Of a DNA stretch of 37,182 nt, positions 24,265 to 35,600 are shown in pieces. How positions within the stretch are numbered: position 1 is the first letter of the stretch; the number at the start of each line of letters is the position of its first letter. This DNA is from Alteromonadaceae bacterium. Its GTDB lineage: Bacteria; Pseudomonadota; Gammaproteobacteria; Enterobacterales; Alteromonadaceae. Both the position numbers and the translations under genes were made by a program. The DNA lies in the NCBI GenBank assembly GCA_013216015.1, contig JABSOI010000060.1, forward strand, positions 1-37,182, written 5' to 3'. The notes under the pieces are model-generated. The model saw nothing but the letters and a program-made list of their open reading frames with translations. It ran no database searches and was not told the origin of the DNA.

Positions 24265-25353
24265 CTATTGGTTAAACGCTGCTTTTTGTTTAAACAATGC
24301 TAATGCTTTTGGCCAGACACCGCTAGATAAATTATCAAGGCTTAAAAGATGTTCAACCAATTGCTGACCATAATCTTCGCTACTTTCTTTAGGTAATAAA
24401 GAAGGTAAGTGGTCTATAGCAATTAAATCCAGTGGATTATCGCCCTCAATAATTCTTAAGCAGGGGCTGTTAAATGTGGTGCATTCCTGATAAATAGGTA
24501 ATGGATTATAACTGCCATACGGGTCGCAACTAATATCGGCAATCATAGACAATTTACGGTTTGTTTGTCCAAGTAATTCAGTGGTAATAAATGGTGGTAA
24601 ATTTTTGCTGCTGCCTTCGCCGGAGATAAATACACAATTTACTAAAATATCCATTTGATTGATTTCAATAAATGGGCCACCCTTTTGGGTTTCAGCTAAA
24701 TCCCATTCAACTACTTCAATACCGAGTTCACTAGCAAGGGTAACGGCGCCGGAACCACTGCGACCTTTTGCCCCAATGACCAACATGCGAGGTTTTTTGT
24801 CATTAAGTGTCATGACTTTACTGATATCATCGATCAAACATTGTTTGTTTGGATATGATTCAATGGGAGCTAATGGTGGTTGTAAACCTTGTTGTTTATT
24901 TGCCCAGGCCAAGGCCGCCAAGGCTGCGCCAGCAAAACCAGCCCAATAACCAAATGCGGCTACCCGTCGATTATTCTCATCAAGTAAAAATTCCAGATCA
25001 TATAAATGGCCACCGCCTGTTGTAAAACGTGTCAGTAGATCTTGCCAGCCATTTTGCTCTTTATAAGCATGAGCAAAATAAATATGTTGATGAGTTAAGG
25101 GAAAGTTTTCTGCTGGTAATTCTTTTAACCCGAGAATAATGGCGTTTTCAGGTGCATTTTGCCAACCGCCTAGTTCTGCCATTGAACAATTAATTTGTTG
25201 ATATAAATCATCATTAAAAATATTTTGTCTGGAGCGTTCAACCGTTACCTTAAAACCAGCATCTATTAATTTTCTGGCATTTGTTGGTGTTAATCCCGTT
25301 CGCTGCTCTTGTTTTTTAGTTTCTGCACGTAGCCAAATATGTGGTTTGCTCAT
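24265..25353 (-). CDS. saccharopine dehydrogenase (NAD+, L-lysine-forming; LYS1-like)
   Basis: 362 residues. The opening WLRAETKKQEQRTGLTP is the alanine dehydrogenase/PNT-type substrate motif. Lys77 (GLKELP) and His95 (YFAHAYKEQ) correspond to the catalytic Lys/His pair of yeast Lys1. A Rossmann segment VIGAKGRSGSGAV and the NPLDLIAIDHLPSLLP motif follow. It interconverts lysine plus 2-oxoglutarate and saccharopine. It is the first gene of the pair; the 107-base gap to the LYS9-like gene holds a strong hairpin. Confidence 0.9.
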   Translation of the reverse strand: MSKPHIWLRAETKKQEQRTGLTPTNARKLIDAGFKVTVERSRQNIFNDDLYQQINCSMAELGGWQNAPENAIILGLKELPAENFPLTHQHIYFAHAYKEQNGWQDLLTRFTTGGGHLYDLEFLLDENNRRVAAFGYWAGFAGAALAALAWANKQQGLQPPLAPIESYPNKQCLIDDISKVMTLNDKKPRMLVIGAKGRSGSGAVTLASELGIEVVEWDLAETQKGGPFIEINQMDILVNCVFISGEGSSKNLPPFITTELLGQTNRKLSMIADISCDPYGSYNPLPIYQECTTFNSPCLRIIEGDNPLDLIAIDHLPSLLPKESSEDYGQQLVEHLLSLDNLSSGVWPKALALFKQKAAFNQ

Positions 25354-25484
25354 TTTGTGAAATATCAGTAAACAGTATTTGGCGTATTTATACTATAACC
25401 ATTATGTAAGATAAACATTTATTGATGTTATGTCAGAACTCTTTTACTGAATAAAAGTGTGCTGTTCAGCTCAGTTTGGTTAAG

Positions 25485-25514
25485 TTAGTTCAGCTTAGTT
25501 CAGCTTAGTTCAGC
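25485..25514. repeat. 10-bp tandem repeat TTAGTTCAGC, three copies
   Basis: Three exact units, with degenerate related sequence on both sides (TTCAGCTCAGTTTGG, CTGATTCAGTT), in the gap between the DUF962 and saccharopine genes. Confidence 0.85.
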
Positions 25515-25527
25515 CTGATTCAGTTCT

Positions 25528-25869
25528 TCAACCCCGGCAATTGTCTGATTTAAAATGTTCATTAGACAAGGTGCCAGTAATAAACTGAAAAAACATCACC
25601 CAGTCAGATGCGAAGCTCCAAAAAGGCCGTTTAAACGTGGCTGGTTTGTTATGCTCAAAGAAAAAATGACCAATCCACGCGAAGCCATAACCAATAATAG
25701 GTAAGCTCCACAGAATGGAGTATTGAGCACTAAATACGCCATAAAAAAGTACAGTTAATACTAGAGCACTACCAATATAGTGTAGATTTCGGCACGTTGG
25801 ATTACTGTGCTCAGTTAAATAAAAATGATAAAACTCCCGATAGTTTTTGAATGTTTGTTTGTCACTCAT
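25528..25869 (-). CDS. DUF962/Mpo1-like membrane protein
   Basis: 113 residues. The N-terminal motif FYHFYLTEHSNPTCRNLHYIG and the later GYGFAWIGHFFFEHNKPATF carry the conserved His residues of the Mpo1 family; yeast Mpo1 is an iron-dependent 2-hydroxy fatty acid dioxygenase. Two to three hydrophobic helices (about 32-48, 50-72, 82-98) place it in the inner membrane. AGGTGGG upstream sets the start. The fatty-acid role is inferred from the family. Confidence 0.88.
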   Translation of the reverse strand: MSDKQTFKNYREFYHFYLTEHSNPTCRNLHYIGSALVLTVLFYGVFSAQYSILWSLPIIGYGFAWIGHFFFEHNKPATFKRPFWSFASDWVMFFQFITGTLSNEHFKSDNCRG

Positions 25870-26191
25870 GTTCCCACCTATTTGTTAACACTATTGTTAT
25901 TATCTGATTGTATAATTAAAATACTGAAAGATAAATTGGAAAAACTTAGTATTTAATATTGATTAAGATTCATAGGACTCATCAATACAACAATAGAAAT
26001 ATGTAATAAGCTCGAAATTGTAATTCCCCGATTAATATAATTGGTATAAGGTGTTCTAGCAAGTTTTAGTATTAGACAAAACATATCCATATTTCAGGAA
26101 CAACAAACTGCTTTCTCCAGCTGAAACCTGCATTTCCAATTCATTTCGGTATACACTATAAAAAATTAACAAAATTGTTTCTGGAAGTTTG
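25870..26191. other. intergenic region between divergent genes
   Basis: 322 bases of AT-rich sequence separating the DUF962 gene (minus) from the hypothetical at 26192 (plus). It should hold both promoters; TATACACTATAA near 26151 is a possible -10 region. No gene or clear repeat seen. Confidence 0.5.
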
Positions 26192-26683
26192 ATGAAAGAG
26201 CCTCGTTTAGATCCTTGGGTATTATTTAAAGATACGGTAATGTTTCAATTGAAGTTAGGTATGGATGCTCTGAGAGATCTGTTGTTAAGTCCTGTGTCAA
26301 TTATTTGTGCACTAGTTGATTTTTTTCGCAGTAAGACTCTTGAACAAAGTACCTTTTATAAATTAATGGCATTGGGCTATAAAACTGATAAGTGGATCAA
26401 TCTTTTTGGCGCCCATCAGCGGGTTGGTAGCAAGTTCGATTCTGTGAATCCTTATTCAGCAATAAATAAAGAAGTGAATGTGGATCGTATATTTGATCAA
26501 GTTGAAGCCTTGATTAAAGAGCAACATAAAAAAGGTGGTTTAACTGCAACGGCAAAGTCATCTATTGATCGTTATTTAGACAAAATAGTTAGTCAAGGGG
26601 CGTCTAACTCTTTCTCTACAGAAAAAGTATCAACAAAGAAAGTATCAACAGAAAATTCACCAACAGATAATAATCTAAAATAA
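26192..26683 (+). CDS. conserved-looking hypothetical protein
   Basis: 163 residues, family not recognised. A hydrophobic stretch (about residues 27-45, DLLLSPVSIICALVDFF) could be a membrane-associated helix. A basic middle (KLMALGYKTDKWINLFGAHQR) follows, then a low-complexity tail with repeated ST(E/K)KVST units. ATG 26192 follows TGGAAG at 26182-26187. There is no partner gene in the same operon; a diguanylate cyclase starts 245 bases later. Confidence 0.65.
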   Translation: MKEPRLDPWVLFKDTVMFQLKLGMDALRDLLLSPVSIICALVDFFRSKTLEQSTFYKLMALGYKTDKWINLFGAHQRVGSKFDSVNPYSAINKEVNVDRIFDQVEALIKEQHKKGGLTATAKSSIDRYLDKIVSQGASNSFSTEKVSTKKVSTENSPTDNNLK

Positions 26684-26928
26684 AATCCTTCATCGCAAAA
26701 AAGTAATATCAATTCTGACAACTAATTGAGCATAAATAAATTTACAATACGGGCGGTGATTGTGTCTATAGCGGGATTGATGGATTGATTCTTGCGACCT
26801 TGTAAAAATAATTATGCTAAAATTCGTTTCGTTACTATTTATATGTTAGGGTGAATAGGTGGTTGAATTTTAGCCGTTTTTCTGAGTACTTATATTAACA
26901 GTACTTTGATAATATTATTTTAATATGG

Positions 26929-28827
26929 ATGAGACAATTGTTAAAAGTACTGCTTTCTTTCCTTATTTCGTCAGTAATCGTATTCTCGGCTAATTCGGCT
27001 AATTCGGCTAATTCGGCTAATTCGGATATAATACAAAGCCCTATAAATTTTGTCACAATGGATGATGAGATACACCGGGAGCCTTGGTTAAGCTATCTGA
27101 AACTGCTTGAATATAAAAAATCTGCCTTGGCTATGTCTGAAAGTGATGCGCTCTGGTGGTTATTGCGTAAAGCTGAAACTGAACATTTATTATATTTTAA
27201 AGATGATTTTGCCAAAACAGTTCAGCAGGCTCAAAGTAAAGTTACCGAACAAACTCCTGAAGAAATAGCAAGCAAGTTAAATGTTTTTTCTGGCATGCTG
27301 GCTACCATAAATGGAGACTATGCCATCTCTATCAACTTCTTTAATAAAGCGTTGTCTCAAGCAAAATCCGCTGGTTTGAACATTATTTATATAATGGGAA
27401 AACAAGAGTTAGCCTATAGTCGTAGTTTAACTGAGTCGTATGATACCTCCCTAATTGAATTACAGGGGGCTTATGTAGAAGCATTTGCCTTAGAAGATAC
27501 ATTTCTTCTGGCAACCATAAATGAAACCTACGGTGCCATTTATGGTTATATGGGGGAATATGAGCAGTCGGTTGAGTACTATAAAAAAGCATTAGACATC
27601 TATGAACAGCTTGGTTACCAGTATCATATTGCAGAAGCTATTTTTGGCTTGGCTTCCACTTACAGGTATTGGAAAAAGTATGAATTAGCCACTGCACAAT
27701 TTGAACTCTATGATAAAAAAATTTCTTATACACCTAATAAAGATCTTTCCTTTTATGCTGCTTATGGTTTGGGAATGACTTTAGCTGAGAAAGGAGATTG
27801 CTTAAAAGCGATTGAAGTTATAGATTCAGCTCTTAAATTGAATGGCATGGTTGATTATAACGGTGAATTGTTAAAACGAAAAACCGTTTGCCTGATAACA
27901 CTAGGTCAATTAATTGAAGCTGAAAAACAACTGGAAAAAGTGAAAGAAATTTTTGGTGGTTTCCCAGAGTTAGATGGTCCTACCTGGAAATTAGAAATTA
28001 TCAAAATAGAATCTGAGTTAGAGCACGCTAAAGGAAATGAAAGAGCCGCTTATTTATTAGCTAAAGATTATTATCAAAAATACACAAAATCAACCGCACG
28101 TTTCGACAGGGTGCGAACGGCAATGGAAATTGAACGTAAAGATGTTGAAATTTCATTATTGCAACAAAAGGCTGAAGTGCAGTTATTACAGGTAGAACAG
28201 CAAAATCAACGTAATATTCTTCAAAGATATATCATCTTTTTTGTTGTTTTTCTTATTCTTGTCGTTTTGGTTTTGCTCTTTGTACAGAATAATTACACTC
28301 GAAAAATTTACGCTCTGTCGATAAAAGACCCTCTTTCCAACCTCTATAACCGACGTTATATTTTTGATTATTTGGATAAATTACTGGCACGTCAGGTAGA
28401 TAAAAAAAGTGAATTGTCGGTAATGATGGTGGATATTGACGATTTTAAAGAACTTAATAATAAGTATGGTCATCCCTTTGGTGATTATGTTATTGAGAAA
28501 ATTGGTGAAATTGGTCAAGCTATACTTCGCAATGATGATGTTATGGCACGCATTGGCGGAGAAGAATATCTTTGTGTTTTACCCCGTATTGAAGCGCAGC
28601 AATGTTTATTAATAGCCCAGCGTTTTTTGAAAAATGTAAACCAGTATAAATTTACAACTGAAAATGGGATGACACTAAGTATCACTGTTAGTATAGGTAT
28701 TACTAGTTTATCAGGAGCACCTCTGGACGGTCCTACTCTTTATACTCAAGCTGATGAAGCTCTTTATCATTCAAAACAACAAGGTAAAAATCAAGTTACT
28801 GTTTATCATGAAATAACTGATTCATGA
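26929..28827 (+). CDS. TPR-containing diguanylate cyclase (GGDEF)
   Basis: 632 residues. An N-terminal signal peptide is followed by a periplasmic TPR-type helical domain (about 85-400; GAIYGYMGEYEQSVEYYKKAL is a clear repeat). A coiled coil, one membrane helix (434-455) and a cytoplasmic GGDEF domain come next. The active-site motif is GGEEY at 543-547 and the product-inhibition I-site RNDD at 534-537, with the correct five-residue spacing. It should make c-di-GMP in response to a periplasmic signal or protein partner. The signal region carries a 9-bp tandem repeat encoding SAN units. No good Shine-Dalgarno is visible before ATG 26929. Confidence 0.92.
   Translation: MRQLLKVLLSFLISSVIVFSANSANSANSANSDIIQSPINFVTMDDEIHREPWLSYLKLLEYKKSALAMSESDALWWLLRKAETEHLLYFKDDFAKTVQQAQSKVTEQTPEEIASKLNVFSGMLATINGDYAISINFFNKALSQAKSAGLNIIYIMGKQELAYSRSLTESYDTSLIELQGAYVEAFALEDTFLLATINETYGAIYGYMGEYEQSVEYYKKALDIYEQLGYQYHIAEAIFGLASTYRYWKKYELATAQFELYDKKISYTPNKDLSFYAAYGLGMTLAEKGDCLKAIEVIDSALKLNGMVDYNGELLKRKTVCLITLGQLIEAEKQLEKVKEIFGGFPELDGPTWKLEIIKIESELEHAKGNERAAYLLAKDYYQKYTKSTARFDRVRTAMEIERKDVEISLLQQKAEVQLLQVEQQNQRNILQRYIIFFVVFLILVVLVLLFVQNNYTRKIYALSIKDPLSNLYNRRYIFDYLDKLLARQVDKKSELSVMMVDIDDFKELNNKYGHPFGDYVIEKIGEIGQAILRNDDVMARIGGEEYLCVLPRIEAQQCLLIAQRFLKNVNQYKFTTENGMTLSITVSIGITSLSGAPLDGPTLYTQADEALYHSKQQGKNQVTVYHEITDS
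26986..27021 (+). repeat. in-frame 9-bp tandem repeat (TCGGCTAAT x4)
   Basis: Four exact copies plus a partial fifth, coding Ser-Ala-Asn repeats at the predicted signal-peptide cleavage region of the GGDEF protein. Copy-number change keeps the frame. Confidence 0.93.
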
Positions 28828-29033
28828 TGAACAACAATCTCATTATTGGTTAAAATTAGGGGGCATTCTTTAATGATTTATTAAGTTTTTATAAATGCAT
28901 TTGAAATTAAATGTTACATTTCTTAGATTTAAACTATTTCTGAAACTAAAGCGACATTAGTGTAATAAATCGATCCATTATTTGTATCAATTGTACCAAT
29001 TGTATTATTACTCTTATCATTAGTTGGAAATAT

Positions 29034-31278
29034 ATGCCTTTATTAAAAATAATTAAACGCCTGACGCCTGCTTTAATTGCCCTGTCTTGTTACTCATCTT
29101 CTGCTCAGGCCGAACAAAATAATTATCAATTATCACATCAGAAAACGCCTATCGTACTTGATGGTGTTATGGATGAATTATCATGGGAAAATGCGACGAA
29201 AATTGAATTAAAATATGAAAACCGACCTGGTGAAGGTGTTGCAGCGAGAGTAAAAACACAAGCATATATTTATGAAGATGGTGAGAACCTTTATGTCGCG
29301 ATAAAAGCTTATGATCCTAACCCATCTGAAATTAGAGCGTCATTTCGAGATAGAGATGCGCTGTGGTCTGATGATAATGTAGGGATCATTATTGATACAT
29401 TTAATGATAAATGCAGCGGTTATGAATTTTTCGTGAATCCACTGGGTGCCCAGGCGGATATGCGTATGGATGATACCGATGGCTGGCATGAAGATGAGTC
29501 ATGGGATGCTATTTGGGGCAGTGCAGGGAAATTAACTGATTTTGGTTATGTGGTGGAAATGAGCATACCATTTAATGCGGTCAGATTTCCTGACGTTGAA
29601 GGAGCATTAACATGGAACATAGCCGTATGGAGAAACTATGCCAGAGATGTTCGTGTACAACTGGCGAGTGTCGCTTTAGATCGTAATAAACGTTGTAATT
29701 TATGTCAGTTTGACCAGTTAACAGGGTTTAATTCGGTTCAACCAAGTAATAATTTTCAATTAACTCCAACAGTTACTATTGGCCGTCATGATGAAAAAAA
29801 GATGTGCTTGAAGGTTGGCAAGAAGGAAATGATGATACAGAACTGGGTTTAGATCTTCGTTGGGGCATTACTCAGGATATGGTGTTGAATACCACGATAA
29901 ATCCGGATTTTTCTCAAGTTGAAGCTGATGCAGGACAACTGGATGTTAACAATACTTTTTCTTTATTTTTTCCTGAAAAACGTCCATTTTTTTAGATGGC
30001 GCATCATATTTTGAAACGGCAAATTTTAATTTTGTTCATACACGTAATATTTCAACGCCTGATTACGGCGTTAAATTAACAGGGAAATCTAATCAGCACA
30101 GTTATGGTGTTATGGTGGCAAATGATACCAATACCAGTTTTTTAATGCCGGGTAATCAAGGTTCTGATGTGGCTACTTTAGATGATGACTCTAAGGTTGC
30201 AATTGTACGTTATAAAATGGATGTAGGTGAGCGCAATAACATTGGTGTATTAATGACTCATCGAAATGCAAGCGATTATAATAATACCTTATTATCAGTA
30301 GATGGCAGTTATTGGCTTAGTGAGAAAGACAGTTTAACTTATCAGTTTGCCCGTGCTGAAACTGATAATCCAGATAAAGTTGTAGACGATTTTGATATTG
30401 CAAAAAATCAAGCAGGTAGTGCTTACACATTAGGTTATTCACATCGTACCCGTGATTATAATATCAAGGCGCGTTATACCGATGTAACTGAGGATTTTCG
30501 TGCTGATTTAGGGTTTCAATCCAGAGTTAATTATAACAAAGTAGTTTTGGGTGGTAGTCAGACTTGGTATGGTGATGAAGCTGATACTTTTACGCAATGG
30601 GGATATTTTGGTGATTGGGATAAAAGTTATGATCAAAATGGCAACTTACTGGAAGAAGAAATTGAGTTGCACGGTAATCTTCAGGGGCCCATGCAGTTGT
30701 ACACTAATTTTGGTGTAGTGCATCGTAAACGTTTTTATGATGAAGAATACTTTGATGAAACTCAAGCCATGATGTTTGCAAAAATTACGCCTTTACCAGG
30801 TTTGCAATTAAGAATGTTTACCCGTTTCGGCCGCCAGATAGATTTCGCAAACACCCGCCTTGGTGATGTTTTTGATATTGCACCAAGCATCAGCTGGGAT
30901 GCCAGTGAGCATGCACGTATAGAAGTTGGTTATAATTACAGTCAACTTGATGTTGATAGTAAGCGTTTATTTACCGCCAATCAATTTGATATTCGCCTGG
31001 GTTATCAATTTGATATGCGAAGTATTTTAAAGTTTGTTATTCAATATACCGACATTGAAAGAAATCCAGATCTTTATCATCATGAAGAAGATGAGGACAG
31101 AAAAGATAAACGCAGCCGTAACTTTTCAACACAGTTAGTTTATTCTTATAAAATTAATCCACAGACTCTATTTTATTTAGGTTACTCAGATGGCGGTTAT
31201 CAAAATGATGAGCTGGAACATTTAGAACGGGATCAACGCACAATATTTACCAAATTCAGTTATGCGTGGCAAATGTAA
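29034..31278 (+). pseudogene. DUF5916-type outer-membrane protein, two homopolymer frameshifts
   Basis: Restored length is about 748 residues. It has a signal peptide (to about residue 26, SSAQAEQ), then a CBM9-like sandwich (PIVLDGVMDELSWENA ... GYEFFVNPLGAQADMRMDD ... WNIAVWRNYARDV) and a DUF5916 barrel (NTTINPDFSQVEADAGQLDV, FFPEKRPFF). The barrel ends in FSYAWQM. The frame is lost twice: at the A7 run 29794-29800 and at the T7 run 29987-29993. Adding one base to each restores one continuous protein with the expected DEKKDVLEGW and PFFLDGASYF sequences. So this is a real pseudogene, a phase-variable gene, or two sequencing under-calls. A strong terminator follows. Confidence 0.85.
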
Positions 31279-31344
31279 AGTTATTTATAAGTTATTTATA
31301 AGTAAGCTTTTAGTAATTTATAAGTGATAGCTGCTTGTTAATTC

Positions 31345-31368
31345 CCCGCACCTTTGTGCGGGTTTTTT
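31345..31368 (+). terminator. Rho-independent terminator
   Basis: CCCGCAC (31345-31351), CTTT loop, GTGCGGG (31356-31362), then TTTTTT. Strong and well placed 66 bases after the DUF5916 gene. Confidence 0.92.
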
Positions 31369-31638
31369 GTTATAAAAACAAAAAAACATTTTGATAAAGT
31401 TGATTTTTTTACAGTTAAATCCTAACTTTATACTAATGCCAATATGTTTTGGTATGTCGGTAAATGATTTATTTGATACTGTGTTTAATCTCGTTTAATG
31501 ATGGAAATTATTTACAAAGGAATAATTTGCTATATTAAGTAAAGTTAAAGTAATTGATCGCGATAAGTTAGGTTTTACTAAATTGCTTTCAATCAGCGGC
31601 TTATTTTATCGAAATTACACACAAAAGAGGGATTTATT
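31369..31638 (+). promoter_or_regulatory. upstream region of the HD-GYP/sensor-kinase operon
   Basis: No gene. The 270 bases carry AT-rich promoter-like sequence and AGAGGG at 31626-31631, the ribosome site of the GTG-started response regulator. Just before the terminator, AGTTATTTATA is duplicated in tandem (about 31279-31300). No operator recognised. Confidence 0.45.
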
Positions 31639-32691
31639 GTGAAAAGTGGTAGTGATATACACATACTGATAGTTGATGATGTATCGGAAAATATTCAAGT
31701 GGCAATGAATATTTTAAAAGAGGAAGGTTATACTTTTTTCTTCGCTTCGGATGGTCAAGAAGCTATTGATTTGGTCAGTGATGATCGTTTTGATTTAATT
31801 CTACTAGACATAATGATGCCGTATATAGATGGTTTTGATGTATGCAGGCAAATAAAGCAAATGGAACACGCTAAACATATTCCTATTATTTTTATTACTG
31901 CCAAAACTGATGTGGACTCTGTTTCAGCTGGTTTTGATTTAGGCTGTGTAGACTACATAGTAAAACCTTTTCACCCCGCTGAACTGCTGTGCAGAGTGCG
32001 TACTCATATTGAGCTTTCACAGTATCGTTCTTCATTAGAAAAACGTACAGAAGAAGTTGAACTTCGGGTAAAATCTCAAGAGAAAAGACTTTCAGACGAA
32101 ATAGAAGAAAATCAACGTGAAATGATTTACACCTTAATGGAAGTCATGGAATCAACTTCTGATGAAACCGGTGAACATATCAAGCGTGTTGCTGACGTTT
32201 GTAAATTATTAACCAAATTCGTACCTTATCTTGATAAAAAAGACGAAGATATTATTTTTCTTGCTGCACCAATGCATGATATTGGTAAAATAGCCATTCC
32301 AAAAGAAATTCTGCATAAACCGGGCAAACTTACTGACGATGAAATGGTAATCATGAAAACACATGCTGAAAAAGGCTATGCATTATTAAATAAATCACCA
32401 CGTAGACTGTCGCAAGCAGCTTCAATTATTGCTTATGAACATCATGAAAAATGGGATGGTTCAGGTTATCCAAGAGGTTTAAAAGGCGAAGAAATCCATA
32501 TTTATGGCAGAATAGTTGCGTTGGCAGATGTTTTTGATGCTTTAACGCATAAACGGCAATACAAAAAGGCTTGGACAATAGTTGATGCTGTTGATTATAT
32601 TACCGTTCAAAGTGGCAGCCATTTTGAGCCGTTTCTGGTTGATATATTAATTCGTAACCTGCCTGAATTTCTCAAGATTATAAAAGAATAG
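31639..32691 (+). CDS. response regulator with HD-GYP c-di-GMP phosphodiesterase domain
   Basis: 350 residues. The receiver domain (about 8-125) has phospho-acceptor Asp57 (LILLDIMMP) and the switch Lys in VKPF. A coiled-coil linker (130-165) leads to the HD-GYP domain with HDIGK (His213-Asp214), [11 protein letters not shown] (His268, His269; GYP at 276-278) and LADVFDAL. All metal-binding positions I can see are present, so it should hydrolyse c-di-GMP when phosphorylated. The GTG start is fixed by AGAGGG. The next gene, a hybrid kinase, begins one base after its stop, making that kinase the obvious partner. Confidence 0.95.
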   Translation: MKSGSDIHILIVDDVSENIQVAMNILKEEGYTFFFASDGQEAIDLVSDDRFDLILLDIMMPYIDGFDVCRQIKQMEHAKHIPIIFITAKTDVDSVSAGFDLGCVDYIVKPFHPAELLCRVRTHIELSQYRSSLEKRTEEVELRVKSQEKRLSDEIEENQREMIYTLMEVMESTSDETGEHIKRVADVCKLLTKFVPYLDKKDEDIIFLAAPMHDIGKIAIPKEILHKPGKLTDDEMVIMKTHAEKGYALLNKSPRRLSQAASIIAYEHHEKWDGSGYPRGLKGEEIHIYGRIVALADVFDALTHKRQYKKAWTIVDAVDYITVQSGSHFEPFLVDILIRNLPEFLKIIKE

Positions 32692-32692
32692 A

Positions 32693-35600
32693 ATGTATTC
32701 CTTTTTGGTAATGGATTTTTTGCTACGTCCCTTTTTATTTCGGACAGGTATTTTTATTTTAGCCATAATCACATCAATTATTGCTTATGGGCAAGTGTCT
32801 GTACCTGTAAATTTAAGTGAGGCAGAGCAAAATTGGCTTATTAACAATAAAGAAGTAATAGTTGGAGAAACTCGCGATTGGACACCGTTTAACTTTGTTA
32901 ATGAAGAAGGTATTTATGCGGGTATTGCTCATGATTATTTACAACTGATTGCTAAACATACCGGACTAAAATATAGAATTGTTGTTGATAAATGGCATGT
33001 TAACCTTAATCGTATTAAAAATAATGAAATAGATATTCTTCCTACGGTTTACCGCACAGATGAAAGAAACAAATTTCTAATATATTCCGACCCTTATTTT
33101 GAAGCGTTGGATTACTTTTTTATTCGAAATGATCTAGTTGTTAAAACGTTAAAAGACCTGAACGGTAAACGTGTTGCAATTCCCAAAGGGTATGCTTATG
33201 TTGAGTTGATTAAACAAAATTTCCCCCAAATTAATATCGTTGAAGTTGGAACTTTTGGCGAAGCCATAGATGCGGTAATTGAAAATCGTGCAGACCTTTT
33301 ATACGACACTTATGGCGCTTTAATTTATGCTCTGGAAGCAGAAGGGATAAGTACTATTATTCCATTTAAATCTACCCGTCATCTTGGAAAAAAAACCATA
33401 CACATAGGATCCCGCAAGGATCAGCCTGAATTAGCCAGTATTATTCAAAAAGGTCTTGATGCAATCACCATTGCCGAGCACAGAGAAATTTATCATAGAT
33501 GGGCAATTTCCACTAAAGTAAATGATCATTTGCAAGCTATCAGCTCAATACAACTGACGACTGAACAACTGCAATGGATTAATGCTCATCCTGTGGTTAA
33601 AGTTGCCGGAGATTATGGTTGGGCGCCAGTTAATTTCAAAAATGAGCTTGGAGTAGATGATGGTTTAGGCCACGATTTATTGACTGTTATCGGGGAATTA
33701 ACAGGAATAACCTTTGAATATAGTACTGATGTCTGGGAAAAAGGTCTTCAATCGGTAAAGAGTAAAGAAAAAGATTTATTGGTTGCAGCATTTAAAATCT
33801 CTGAAAGAGAAAAGTATTTAGAATTTTCGTCCCCTTATTTAAAACTGCTAAACTACTTTTTTATTCGTGACGATATAGTTATTGATAATTTGGACTCGCT
33901 CGCAGGACTTAGATTAGCCGTGGTAAAAGCAAGCGCATCAGAAGTTGAAATTCGAAAAAAAATGCCCGGAATTGAGCTGGTGTTTGTTAAATCGACAGAA
34001 GAAGCGCTTGATTTTGTATTAGCGAATAAAGCGGATATTTTGTTTGATTCTCATGTAGTTGTTAATTATTTACTTAAGAAAAAAGCAGTCACCGATATCA
34101 TCCCATTTAAAACTATGCCCAATGCTGCGGCAGAAGAGGTCAGTTTCGCAGTAAGAAAAGATTATAAACCTTTAATTGGTATCATAAATTTAGCCTTAGG
34201 TTTTATTGATAAAGGCATTAAGGATGAACTTTATAGCAGGTGGTTAATTGATAAAAAATATTTTGAGATACCAAGAATTGACCTTAATTTGGAAGAAAAG
34301 CAATGGGTAAAGGATCATCAAACTATATCTGTAGCAACATTTCCGAACTGGATGCCCTATGAATCTTTTAATGATCAAAATCAACACATTGGTATTGTAT
34401 CGGATTACCTGACGTTAATTAGTAAAGAGTTAGACATAAAATTTGACGTTATACCTACTTCCAACTGGAAAGAAAGTAAAGAACTTGTACTGAACAAAAA
34501 AGCGAATATGGTTTCAGTGACTCAATATTATAAAACATTTGATACTCTTAACTATTCTCGTCCATTTACCAATAGTTCTTTTGTTATTTTGATGCGTGAT
34601 GAAAATAACTATATTGATGATATTGCGGATATTATGGATAAAAGAATCACTTTATTAAATGATTATGCAAGCACATATGATATCATTCAACGTTTTCCAA
34701 ATAATCAGTTTCAATTTGTAGATAGGGCTAAAAAAGGTTTAGAAAATTTATCTTCAGGTAAAACAGATGCATTTATTTGCACTTTGTCTCAGGCTAATTA
34801 TTTTAAGGCTGAATATGGATATAATGCGTTGCGTATTGTTGGTAAAACTAAATATAATTTAGAGTTAAGTTTTGCGGTACAGCCAGAAATGGCACCCTTT
34901 ATTGCTATTATCAATAAAATACTGCGTTCTGTCAGTACAGTAGAAAAACAGCAGATAATGGAAAAATGGGGTAATAAGGAACCTGTTTTTAAAACAAATT
35001 ATAAATATATTCCACTAATTGTCGTTATAGCGATGATTATTTTAAGTATAATTATTCGTTGGAATCGTCGTTTAAAAAGTGAAATTTCTCTTAGAACTCA
35101 AACAGAATTATCGTTAAAGCAAAGTGAACGTGATCTTGAGCAAGCTAAAGATATAGCTGAGAGTGCCAACCGGGCAAAATCAGAATTTCTGGCAAATATG
35201 AGTCATGAAATTAGAACGCCGATGAATGCCATTATTGGCTTTACCGAGCTGTTATATGACCAGATCAAAGATGACAAATTAAAATCATTTGTTAAAACTA
35301 TTAAATCAGCGGGCAATTCATTATTAATTCTTATTGATGATATTTTAGACTTATCAAAAATTGAAGCAGGCAAATTAACCATTGCTAAAGAGCCGTGTGA
35401 TCCAAAAAGTATTTTCGAAGATATCAGCAATGTATTTGTGATGGATGTTCAAAATAAAGCGATAGATTTTAAGCTTGAGTTTGATGGAAACATTCCACAA
35501 GCTTTATTACTTGATTCTGTCCGACTTCGTCAAATTTTGCTTAACTTAGTAGGGAATGCCGTTAAATTTACTGAAAATGGGGGCATTACTTTACGTGCCC

